This document shows, in pieces, positions 15,169 to 22,924 of a DNA stretch of 30,957 nt (within the stretch, counting starts at the first letter, position 1; each line of letters begins with the position of its first letter). The notes under the pieces are model-generated. The model had not been told where the DNA came from, made no database searches, and saw only the letters and a program-made list of their open reading frames with translations. The stretch lies in NCBI GenBank assembly GCA_964551835.1, contig CAZKEM010000003.1, positions 1 to 30,957 on the forward strand, read 5' to 3'. Both the position numbers and the translations under genes were made by a program. The DNA comes from JAHDCC01 sp964551835 (GTDB taxonomy: Bacteria > Actinomycetota > Acidimicrobiia > Acidimicrobiales > SZUA-35).

Positions 15169-16332
15169 GTGAAAGCACTAGAGTTCCAACGAAAAGAAGT
15201 CCGATATGTCGCTGCATCCATCACGTCTCGGTTCTCGGCGGGAAGCGGAGCAACGTCAGGACCGCTTTCTCTAGTCACCCTCGACCAACTGCCTAAGCCT
15301 GCAGACGACTGGGAACGGGTCACAACCCGCCTCGCTGGGATTTGCGGATCAGACCTCGCTACCGTCGACGGCAAGTCGGCTGCCTACTTCGAACCGTGGG
15401 TTTCATTCCCGTTTATTCTGGGCCATGAGGCGGTCGGCACAAACGAAGAAGGAAACCGAGTTATTCTCGAACCTGTTCTCGGGCATGAGGCCCGAGGTTA
15501 TGACCCACCTTTCCCAGGAGCTGCACCAGCCGATGGCGACGACTACCGCCATCTGGTCGGCGGCGATATCAAAGCTGGGATACAAACGGGTGGTTGTTGT
15601 TCAACAGGCGGCGCTTGGTCCGACGAATTTGTTGCCCATTCCTCACAGCTACACCTAGCCGACGACGAAATGACCGACGAAGAAGCGGTGATGGTCGAAC
15701 CAACCGCCAGCGGCGTTCACGCCATGCTAAGGGCCAACATCGAGCCCCAGAGCACGGCGGTAGTGATGGGCGCCGGCACGATGGGCCTAGTCACCATCGC
15801 TGCGATCAAGGCGCACGAACCTACCTGCTACGTCATCGCAAGTGCCAAGTACCCCGAACAACAAAAGTTGGCCCGCGAATTGGGCGCTGACGATGTCGTG
15901 AAGCCTACGGAACTCACTCGAGCCGTCCGGCGTTTCACGGGAAGCTTCCTGATCGGAGACGACCTCTCAGGTGGAGTCGACGTCGTAATCGATGCTGTTG
16001 GGAACGACGCGTCGGTAAACGAAGCAATAGGCATTTGTCGACCTCGAGGCCGAGTGGTCCTTCTCGGGATGCCTGGCAAAGTCAACGTTGATATGACCGC
16101 CTTGTGGCACCGGGAGACCGAACTAGTCGGGGCGTATACGTACGGAACCGAAAAGCTCAAAGACACTTCTACCGTCCACAGTTTTGACCTAGCATTTGAG
16201 CTCGTACAAACAGCAGACCTCGGCAGACTCGTCTCAGCCACGTATCCGCTAGAGCGCTACACCGATGCCATTTCGCACGCCGCCCAGGCCGGACCCCGTG
16301 GAGCAATAAAAGTCTGCTTCGACTTTCGCTAG
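15169..16332 (+). CDS. Zinc-type medium-chain alcohol dehydrogenase without structural-zinc cysteines
   Basis: MDR-family NAD(P)-dependent dehydrogenase, 387 residues, substrate unknown. The catalytic zinc site is intact: Cys59 in Gly-Ile-Cys-Gly-Ser-Asp, His86-Glu87 in Leu-Gly-His-Glu-Ala-Val-Gly and Glu177 in Val-Glu-Pro-Thr. The cofactor fold shows Gly-Ala-Gly-Thr-Met-Gly at 201-206. The lobe that normally carries four structural-zinc cysteines (about 108-128) has Pro-Pro-Phe-Pro-Gly-Ala-Ala-Pro and no cysteine; a Cys pair appears only at 143-144. The GTG start directly follows GGAGG, closer than usual, but no better in-frame start exists and Met-Lys-Ala-Leu is a normal MDR beginning. It stands alone, convergent with egtD, and the two stops share CTAG. 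Confidence 0.88.
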   Translation: MKALEFQRKEVRYVAASITSRFSAGSGATSGPLSLVTLDQLPKPADDWERVTTRLAGICGSDLATVDGKSAAYFEPWVSFPFILGHEAVGTNEEGNRVILEPVLGHEARGYDPPFPGAAPADGDDYRHLVGGDIKAGIQTGGCCSTGGAWSDEFVAHSSQLHLADDEMTDEEAVMVEPTASGVHAMLRANIEPQSTAVVMGAGTMGLVTIAAIKAHEPTCYVIASAKYPEQQKLARELGADDVVKPTELTRAVRRFTGSFLIGDDLSGGVDVVIDAVGNDASVNEAIGICRPRGRVVLLGMPGKVNVDMTALWHRETELVGAYTYGTEKLKDTSTVHSFDLAFELVQTADLGRLVSATYPLERYTDAISHAAQAGPRGAIKVCFDFR

Positions 16333-17315
16333 TTCGTCGGGAGCCGTTCGGCTAACAACAAGCCGAACTCATTCTGATCGGCCAAGAAAACAGATCGGAC
16401 CGAAAATCCAGCCTGTTCTAACTCTTTGGAAAGCTGATCTGGGCTGAACTTCGTCGATATCTCAACGCGAATTTCTTCGCCTTCGCCCAGCTTGACATTG
16501 AGACCGAGGTCCTCAACCGATATTTGTTGCGGAACTGACGATCGAAGTCTGAGGTCGATTCGACCTTCGGCACCATCCCAAAGCGGTACGAACTCGAACT
16601 CCGAAATGTCGAAGTCCGCCCCAAGTTTTGTGTTGATAACCACCAGCACATTTCTGACAAATCTAGCGGTCACACCCTGTTCGTCATTGTACGCAGCAAG
16701 AATTTTTCCAACATCCTTCTTTGGGTCGAATCCCAGGAGCAGCCATTCTCTATCCTGCAACACATCGGCTAAGGCGCCGAGAAACGCCCGGCGCTCTTCG
16801 ACATAGAAATTGCCGATAGTGCCGCCTAGGAACGCTACAAGCCGCCTATCTCCGGTAGGAAGATGAGGCAGGTGGCGGGTAAAGTCGCCGACCAACGCAG
16901 CTATTTCGATGTCTGGGTAACGTTCGCCAAGTGACTGTGCAGCGTAGCGAAGGGTCTCCTCGCTGACATCGACGGGACCAAACTTCGTCAGCTGGCCGGT
17001 AGCCGAGAACGCATCCAGCAATGTGCGGGTCTTATCACTCGTCCCAGACCCGAGTTCAACTATCGTGTCGGCTTGAGTTAGTGATGCTATCTCATCGGCG
17101 TGCTGCGCTAGAAGAGAGCGTTCAGCTTCTGTCGGGTAGTATTCTTCGAGTCTCGTAATCTCTGAGAAAATTTCGCTTCCCCTCTGGTCATACAACCATT
17201 TCGGGGGAAGGACAATGGGGGTACCGGTAAACGAACGCATCATGTCGGCGCGCATCTCCTCGCTCGCCCAGTCCGAGGCGAGTCGAATGTCTATTGACAA
17301 AGAAGAGTCGTTCAA
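16329..17315 (-). CDS. egtD: L-histidine N-alpha-methyltransferase EgtD
   Basis: First enzyme of ergothioneine synthesis: transfers three methyl groups from S-adenosylmethionine to histidine, giving hercynine. The 328-residue product has the family N-terminus Pro-Pro-Lys-Trp-Leu-Tyr-Asp with Gly-Ser-Glu-Ile-Phe and Glu-Tyr-Tyr-Pro-Thr at about 58-62, SAM motif Glu-Leu-Gly-Ser-Gly-Thr-Ser-Asp-Lys-Thr at 87-96, and Gly-Gly-Thr-Ile-Gly-Asn near 165. The start is TTG 17313-17315 with AGGA about 7-8 bases upstream; the nearby ATG at 17318-17320 is in another frame and stops at once. It lies 9 bases after egtB, so egtB-egtD are one operon. Confidence 0.95.
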   Translation of the reverse strand: MNDSSLSIDIRLASDWASEEMRADMMRSFTGTPIVLPPKWLYDQRGSEIFSEITRLEEYYPTEAERSLLAQHADEIASLTQADTIVELGSGTSDKTRTLLDAFSATGQLTKFGPVDVSEETLRYAAQSLGERYPDIEIAALVGDFTRHLPHLPTGDRRLVAFLGGTIGNFYVEERRAFLGALADVLQDREWLLLGFDPKKDVGKILAAYNDEQGVTARFVRNVLVVINTKLGADFDISEFEFVPLWDGAEGRIDLRLRSSVPQQISVEDLGLNVKLGEGEEIRVEISTKFSPDQLSKELEQAGFSVRSVFLADQNEFGLLLAERLPTN

Positions 17316-17324
17316 AACATAGTC

Positions 17325-18620
17325 CTAGTTAGCCAGCCGAAGGCCTGATAGATGCCAGCGGGTATGTGGGTGGTAGAAGTTTCTGTATGTGGCGCGCATG
17401 TGTTTTTCTGGTGTGAAGGCGCAGCCGCCCTTTAACACCATGGTGTTAATCATAAACTTGCCGTTGTACTCACCAATGGCACCTTCTGGTACCTCGTAGC
17501 CAGGATAGGGGCGATATGGGCTGGCTGTCCATTCCCAACAGTCACCAAAATGTTGCGAAAGCCGGCCTCGTTGGTCGGCATGTTTTGCAGTTACGTCTTG
17601 GCTTGATACCAAGGGGTGAACGAGCCCGGACTCCAAAAAGTTACCGTCAACAGTTGGCGCTTGTGACACGGCATACTCCCATTCAAACTCGGTAGGTAGG
17701 CGCTTTCCAGCCCACCTGGCATATGCGTCCGCCTCGTAAAACGAAATATGCGCTACAGGCTCACCCTCGTCGAGTGCCGCTGTGCCGTACATCGAATGGA
17801 GCTGGTAAGAGTGGTCAACGTCAACAGACCAATACAGCGGCAGGTCCCATCCAAAGCGTTGACGCTGCGCCCAGCCGTCAGACAGCCATAACTCAGGCCG
17901 TTCGTACCCTCCATCATCGATAAAGGCTAGCCACTCGCCCGACGTCACCAGTCGATGGGCCATCTGGAAAGGAGGGATATACGTTTGGTGCCTTGGCTGC
18001 TCGTTGTCAAAGCGGAATGACTCGCCCGTATGCCCAACCTCGACCAAACCTCCGTCGAAATCAAGCCATTCCAGCGGAGACGCTTCACCGGCTGCAGGCT
18101 TCGGTTGTTTCAGGTAGGCCACATCACCCAAGCCAAATGATAGCAAGTGTTTGGCATCCGCTAACAATAGCTCTTGGTGCTGCTCTTCATGGTTGAGTCC
18201 GAGGACAACCAGCGGAGCTATTTTGGTGAGTGTTTCATCCGAAGAAGTCTGCACAAGGTGTTCGAGCCGTGCGTCAACTTCTGTTCGGTAGCGGCCAACT
18301 TCTTCGGAGCCCGGTCGGGTCAACTTGCCCCGGTCGTCTCTGTTGTAGCGGGGGCCAGCCGCGACGTAGTAACTGTTAAACAAGTAGCTGAATCTCTCAT
18401 CGACGGGCATATACCCATCGACATGGTCACTTAGAACGAATGTTTCGAAAAACCAAGTCGTATGGGCCCGATGCCACTTGGTTGGACTACAGTCCGGCAT
18501 CGATTGAGCTGTCTGATCTTCGGCCGACAACGGGCCAGCCAAAGACTCAGTCCTTTTACGGACCTTCTTTAAGAGGGTGACTAACCCATCGCGAGTATGG
18601 CCGACATCAATCACTCCCAC
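17325..18620 (-). CDS. egtB: Ergothioneine sulfoxide synthase EgtB
   Basis: Non-heme iron enzyme that joins hercynine to a thiol with oxygen, forming the sulfoxide intermediate of ergothioneine. Of 431 residues, about 10-160 form the DinB-like helical domain with iron-ligand candidates His50/His53 (Lys-Trp-His-Arg-Ala-His) and His144/His148 (His-Glu-Glu-Gln-His). The rest is a formylglycine-generating-enzyme-like domain ending Arg-Trp-His-Leu-Ser-Gly-Leu-Arg-Leu. The Tyr-Tyr pair at 84-85 followed by Gly-Pro-Arg and an Arg-Gly-Lys-Leu-Thr-Arg-Pro stretch looks like enzymes from two-gene egtBD clusters. No egtA or egtC is in this window, so cysteine may be the thiol donor instead of gamma-glutamylcysteine (inference). 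GTG start at 18618-18620; GTG two codons later is an alternative. Confidence 0.94.
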   Translation of the reverse strand: MGVIDVGHTRDGLVTLLKKVRKRTESLAGPLSAEDQTAQSMPDCSPTKWHRAHTTWFFETFVLSDHVDGYMPVDERFSYLFNSYYVAAGPRYNRDDRGKLTRPGSEEVGRYRTEVDARLEHLVQTSSDETLTKIAPLVVLGLNHEEQHQELLLADAKHLLSFGLGDVAYLKQPKPAAGEASPLEWLDFDGGLVEVGHTGESFRFDNEQPRHQTYIPPFQMAHRLVTSGEWLAFIDDGGYERPELWLSDGWAQRQRFGWDLPLYWSVDVDHSYQLHSMYGTAALDEGEPVAHISFYEADAYARWAGKRLPTEFEWEYAVSQAPTVDGNFLESGLVHPLVSSQDVTAKHADQRGRLSQHFGDCWEWTASPYRPYPGYEVPEGAIGEYNGKFMINTMVLKGGCAFTPEKHMRATYRNFYHPHTRWHLSGLRLAN

Positions 18621-18707
18621 ACACTAGCTAACTTCTGAGACAGTGGAAATGTTCCCATCGCCTGAATCTTGTATTTTCGTTCATTTCCGGACAGTAATCT
18701 TGATGAG

Positions 18708-19094
18708 ATGAGCGAGAACCAACAAGACCTTTCAGTACTCGGCACTACGGTGCGAGCGGCCATCGAGCACGTTGAGTGCTTTCCCGCTCCCCCAAAATGC
18801 AGCAGTGTGACCTTTACCACAGAAGAACTTTCGTCGGTCTGTCCCGTTACGCAGCAACCCGATATTTCCACAGTTGAAATCTACTACGAGCCCGATAAGT
18901 TCTGCGTCGAATCGAAATCGTTGAAACTATATCTGTGGTCGTTTCGGGACGCCCAAATCTTCGCCGAAACACTCGCGTCCGATATTGCCACCGAAATTCT
19001 CGAGACGGCGGAAGCAAAGCGAGTGAAGGTGACCCTCACCCAACGACGACGCGGCGGCATTGAACTTCAGACCATCAGTGAACAAATCCGTTGA
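18708..19094 (+). CDS. queF: NADPH-dependent preQ0 reductase QueF (short type)
   Basis: Reduces 7-cyano-7-deazaguanine (preQ0) to preQ1, the free base that is inserted into tRNA on the way to queuosine. With the ATG at 18708 the product has 128 residues, the size of the single-domain type. The catalytic motif Ser-Ser-Val-Cys-Pro-Val-Thr-Gln-Gln-Pro-Asp contains Cys45, which forms a thioimide, and Asp52. Glu-Ser-Lys-Ser-Leu-Lys-Leu-Tyr at 69-76 is the substrate-binding signature. A TTG 39 bases upstream would add 13 residues that family members lack. It diverges from egtB across 87 bases; I looked for a preQ1 riboswitch there and saw none. No queC, queD or queE is in view. Confidence 0.95.
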   Translation: MSENQQDLSVLGTTVRAAIEHVECFPAPPKCSSVTFTTEELSSVCPVTQQPDISTVEIYYEPDKFCVESKSLKLYLWSFRDAQIFAETLASDIATEILETAEAKRVKVTLTQRRRGGIELQTISEQIR

Positions 19095-19121
19095 GCACCC
19101 AAGCTTGATACTCGGGAACGG

Positions 19122-22100
19122 CTACTCGGGGGTGAACAGGTCCAACAACTGAGCATTTGACAGTCCCACAGCTCCCCTGCTTTCGGCAGCTTCACTAAGA
19201 GCCGAATTGTCCGTAACGACGGCTATCGGGAACTGAGGCGGGTATGCGTCGACCAGTTCCTCAAGCGCAGCGGCAGGTTCGGTAGGAGGCGTACTCACGC
19301 GGATACTGACCACTCGTGAAATTGGCAACGTTCCATCGTCATTGAGACGGCCATCAAATACGACATCGGAACTTGCGCCAGTACTTGCCGTTAGATCAGC
19401 TAACCAGGAGACCAAGGCTTCGCGTTGCTCTTCTACCGATCGAGACGCCCAACCCAGTTTGGCAACACCGTCCCCATCAACCAGCAAGACTATCTCAGGA
19501 GACTCAACAACAAACCTTGCAAAATCGACTCCGCCGCGAGATGCTATTTCGGAGGGAATTTCGATCTTGCGACGTTCAGTTGATGGCACAAGACTGGCGT
19601 CATCTTCTTCATCGCCAGGCGAGGTCAGCGGTGAGACCGAAGAAATAGGGGTGTCAGATGGGGGCTGAAAGGTGACATCTGAATCTTCGTCAGCATCTTC
19701 GGTGGCGGCCTGGGCGAGTTCACCGGTTGTAAAGACACTGGGCGGACGACCGATTCCGGGGCCTTCGGAATCCCCTGAACGCTCACCAAAGAAAGTGACG
19801 TTGCTAGGATCTTCTGACTCTTCTTCGTCCGTTCCCGTGAAGCCCGTAATCTCTTGAGATATGAGGTTACTCACCTTGTCAAGCTCGTCGTTGTCGCCCT
19901 TGCCCTCAGGTGGTGTGGTTTCGGCGTCGAGCACGCTTGGCGGCCGAATAGACTTGGAGTTAGAATCATCGGTATCGTCGACGTCAGGAGCGGTGCGGAT
20001 CAACGAGGCTACTCCGGAGCCGTCGGAGATGTCTGAGGCCGAGGAGGCATCGTCTTGATCATCCGAACTCGAACTAGAATCGTCATCGTCTGATGAACTC
20101 TCGTCTACCTTGGTGTCTAAAGAGTCTGGTGACGCCTCGTCCAGTTTCGTTTGCTCCGATTTCACTCCATCAGCTTTTTCGAGGCTACCGTCGGGTGACG
20201 GTTGGTCATCGGCTAGCAACGTCTCGGTCACATCTTGAGTCGCTGCGACCTGGGCCAGAATCGACTCATCTTCGGCCTTGCCGGACGAAGCATCAGGCCC
20301 AGCATCCGGAGTCTCCCCCGCGCTTGCCTTTACCTCCTCTAGTTCGGCTTTTACCTGGCGTAGCTCTTCTTGAACTTTGGAAATCTCCCGACTGGACTCA
20401 ACCAGTTCCTTCTCAGACTTTTCCAGCTCCCGGTTAGCCTTCTCCAGTTCAGAGGCTGCCTGTTCGGCCTGACCTTTAACGGCATCGAGTTCGGATGCCG
20501 AAGAGTGATCCTGGTCGGTCTTGTTGGTTAGGGCCTCAAGGGCTTTTTCATGGGTCTCTGCGGCGACCCTGTACTCGTCCGCCCGCTCTCGCTCTGACGC
20601 AAGCTCAGCGGCCTTCGATGCGATCTCTTCTCCTTGACTCTCAATCTGGCTTTGGATTGCTCCCAAGTTAGATAGAGCCTCTTCGAGTTGTTCCTGAAAC
20701 CGCGACGCCTGAGCGTCGGCGGCGGAAGCCCTTTGTTCTACTTCAGCAAGTTGAGTAGCAAGAGTCTCGCGTTCGACCCTTACTTCCTGCAAGGAACCCT
20801 CTGCCTTCTCCAACGCCTCCGCCGAAGAGGAGGAGTCCTGAGTGAGGCGAGCCACATCAGACCGCAGCGTTTCAAGCTCATCGTTCTGAGAATCTTTCTG
20901 TTCTCTTGCTTTGTCACGTTCAGACACGACTCGGGCTAAATCGGTCTCGAGCTTTGATGTCGAGATATCTAGCTCAACCACTCGTTCTTCAAGTTCTTCA
21001 GATCGCTGCCTCAACGCCACATGAGCTGACTGTTCAGCCATGAGACTGTCAACTTTCGCTGACTGTTCGCTGTCGACTTCCTGCAAGCGGGCAAGTTCTA
21101 CCTGGAGTTCGTCGCGCTCTGCTCGGTATTCCTGAGTAGAGACACGTTCGGCGTCCCGGCTCACTCGAGACTCGCTGAGGTCTGTCAGCGCCTCACTTAA
21201 GGACTCCTGGAGTGTTGCAACCTGGTTAGCTAGGCCGTCTCTCTCAGACTTAAATTCACTGGTCTTTCCAGCTAGTTCATCGATTCGAGATCGTTCGGCG
21301 AGCAGCTCGCCGTGGGCGGCTTCGACGTTGGCCCGTTCAGCCGCCAACTGTTCGGCTAGATCTTCGGATTCGGACTGAATCGTTTGAGAGCGACGCGCGA
21401 GGTCGGCGAAGCCGTCGAGTTCGACTCGGTGGCGTTCGATCTCTTGTTCACTCTCGACCAGGCGACGTGACAGGTCTTCGTTGGTCACTACCAAACGCTG
21501 GGCCCGCACGGCTGCCTGTTCGAGATCGTCCTGAGCCGCTTTCTTTTCTTCGGACTGCTCCGCCAGGTCCGCTTCTAACTGACGAGTGACCGCAACCGAA
21601 GCCTTGGCGTCACCTCGTAGGCGGTTTATCTCGTTGTTGAGAGCGTTCATCTGTTCGACGGTCGCTGCTCGTTGCCGCTCGACTTCGTCTCTATTTGCGG
21701 TGACTCTGGCCAGTTCTCTTCGTGACTCAACCAGACGGCTATCAGCTTCGGCTTGGGCGGCGTCAACAGTGTTCTGACCCTTCCGAAGCTTGGTCAGTTC
21801 TTTCTCGAGCTCCAGTTGGTGGGTCAACGAAGTTGAGTGTTTACGCCGTGCCTCATCGCGGTCACGCACAGCCCGTTCAAGGTCATCGGCTAGCTTTTTA
21901 TGATCGGCATCAGCGGTTGAACTCTGTCGCTCTTTCGAGGCTTTCATCGGAGCACCTTCGGCTTCGATTTTGGATTGTTGCACTCCGTCACCGCCGTCGT
22001 TCTCGACGCCGCCGTCTTGATCGGCTTGACGTTCGTTAGCCAGCCGGTCAACAAGGCCACGCAAGCTCGACAGCTCGTGCTCAATGGAGTCAACGTCGCC

Positions 22101-22571
22101 TGAATCGTTAGCTGACCCGCCGGTTGAGTCCGGTGAGCCGTTACCGTTGCTATTTTCGTCGGATTCGGCAGAAAACTGGCCTGGTTCGAACCCAGGTGGT
22201 GGCGGAATAGTCGGAGTCTGCCGGCCTGGAGCAGCGCCAGAGGCTCCGACCGCCTGCTTGACTTCTTGTGAGTCAGCGTCTTGTTTGAACTTTTCAAACT
22301 CAGCCTCCCACCCTTGCTCACGTTGAAGCCACACATAACCAGCTTCGCCAACCTCTTCAGCGGTGGCTGCTTCAGCCACACGACTCCGAAACCCATCATC
22401 GTCCTCCAGCGCTCGCTGAGCGACCGTGATCGCACGCCGAGGCAGCCGGGCCACATAGAGGAAACTCCGCATAGACTCCGGGGGCTCGACAGCAGGGTCC
22501 GCCTCGGAGCCATCACGAGCAACCGAAAAAGCCTTCTCGCAAGCCGCCCGCAACAACGATTCTGAACCCAT
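19122..22571 (-). CDS. Giant coiled-coil protein with degenerate C-terminal NYN (YacP-like PIN) domain
   Basis: Residues 1-95 are a helical domain (Met-Arg-Ser-Phe-Leu near 34, Phe-Arg-Ser-Arg-Val near 61, Gly-Tyr-Val-Trp-Leu near 78) like that before NYN domains in actinobacterial proteins. A Pro-rich linker (119-130) leads to about 550 residues of almost unbroken heptad coiled coil (roughly 215-775), then an acidic Ser/Asp disordered region to about 1000. Residues 1027-1146 match NYN/YacP: Leu-Leu-Val-Asp-Gly at 1029-1033, Val-Ala-Lys-Leu-Gly-Trp, Val-Phe-Asp-Gly (Asp1073) and Val-Val-Thr-Asp (Asp1121). The expected Asp-Gly-Tyr-Asn is Asp-Gly-Asp-Gly and the Ala-Asp-Asp motif is Ala-Ala-Ala at 1100-1102, so nuclease activity is doubtful. 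ATG start with GGGGAG about 10 bases upstream. A cytoskeletal or RNA-tethering role is speculation. Confidence 0.75.
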   Translation of the reverse strand: MGSESLLRAACEKAFSVARDGSEADPAVEPPESMRSFLYVARLPRRAITVAQRALEDDDGFRSRVAEAATAEEVGEAGYVWLQREQGWEAEFEKFKQDADSQEVKQAVGASGAAPGRQTPTIPPPPGFEPGQFSAESDENSNGNGSPDSTGGSANDSGDVDSIEHELSSLRGLVDRLANERQADQDGGVENDGGDGVQQSKIEAEGAPMKASKERQSSTADADHKKLADDLERAVRDRDEARRKHSTSLTHQLELEKELTKLRKGQNTVDAAQAEADSRLVESRRELARVTANRDEVERQRAATVEQMNALNNEINRLRGDAKASVAVTRQLEADLAEQSEEKKAAQDDLEQAAVRAQRLVVTNEDLSRRLVESEQEIERHRVELDGFADLARRSQTIQSESEDLAEQLAAERANVEAAHGELLAERSRIDELAGKTSEFKSERDGLANQVATLQESLSEALTDLSESRVSRDAERVSTQEYRAERDELQVELARLQEVDSEQSAKVDSLMAEQSAHVALRQRSEELEERVVELDISTSKLETDLARVVSERDKAREQKDSQNDELETLRSDVARLTQDSSSSAEALEKAEGSLQEVRVERETLATQLAEVEQRASAADAQASRFQEQLEEALSNLGAIQSQIESQGEEIASKAAELASERERADEYRVAAETHEKALEALTNKTDQDHSSASELDAVKGQAEQAASELEKANRELEKSEKELVESSREISKVQEELRQVKAELEEVKASAGETPDAGPDASSGKAEDESILAQVAATQDVTETLLADDQPSPDGSLEKADGVKSEQTKLDEASPDSLDTKVDESSSDDDDSSSSSDDQDDASSASDISDGSGVASLIRTAPDVDDTDDSNSKSIRPPSVLDAETTPPEGKGDNDELDKVSNLISQEITGFTGTDEEESEDPSNVTFFGERSGDSEGPGIGRPPSVFTTGELAQAATEDADEDSDVTFQPPSDTPISSVSPLTSPGDEEDDASLVPSTERRKIEIPSEIASRGGVDFARFVVESPEIVLLVDGDGVAKLGWASRSVEEQREALVSWLADLTASTGASSDVVFDGRLNDDGTLPISRVVSIRVSTPPTEPAAALEELVDAYPPQFPIAVVTDNSALSEAAESRGAVGLSNAQLLDLFTPE

Positions 22572-22924
22572 AGTTCTAACACTCCCCTAGCATTAAGCTG
22601 CCCAATCAGGCAATCTGAGGTATTCGGTACTACTACAATCGACACACAAACAAAGAAATGAAAGTTCTTGCTAATTCATCTCTTCACCGGTAACGACAGC
22701 TAGCTGGCGAAATGGCCGGGACCATCAATTACGCCTGCCAGACTACAACGCTATCTAATTATGTAGAAGCAACAACAACTCAGGGTCGCGATGTCGAGAA
22801 TAGTCGAAAATTTCACACTGGTTCCGGTCCTTCTTCTGCAGAACCGGCGATGAATGTCGCGAGAAAAGCCTGGTCCACCTCGCCAACTGTCTAATTGACC
22901 CGGTTTCTGGTGATGACTCGGCGG
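22572..22924. other. 353-base spacer between trpD and the NYN coiled-coil gene
   Basis: Both neighbours are on the minus strand. I see no convincing gene. A 60-codon plus-strand frame at 22712-22894 has no family-like features or ribosome binding site. The part at 22572-22700 should hold the promoter of the coiled-coil gene. A weak inverted repeat, CCGGT at 22824-22828 with ACCGG at 22843-22847, lies about 80 bases past the trpD stop; it has no U-run. Confidence 0.4.

Noticed and set aside
18621..18707. preQ1 riboswitch before queF
   Set aside because: The 87-base spacer lacks the compact pseudoknot pattern and A-rich tail of known preQ1 riboswitches.
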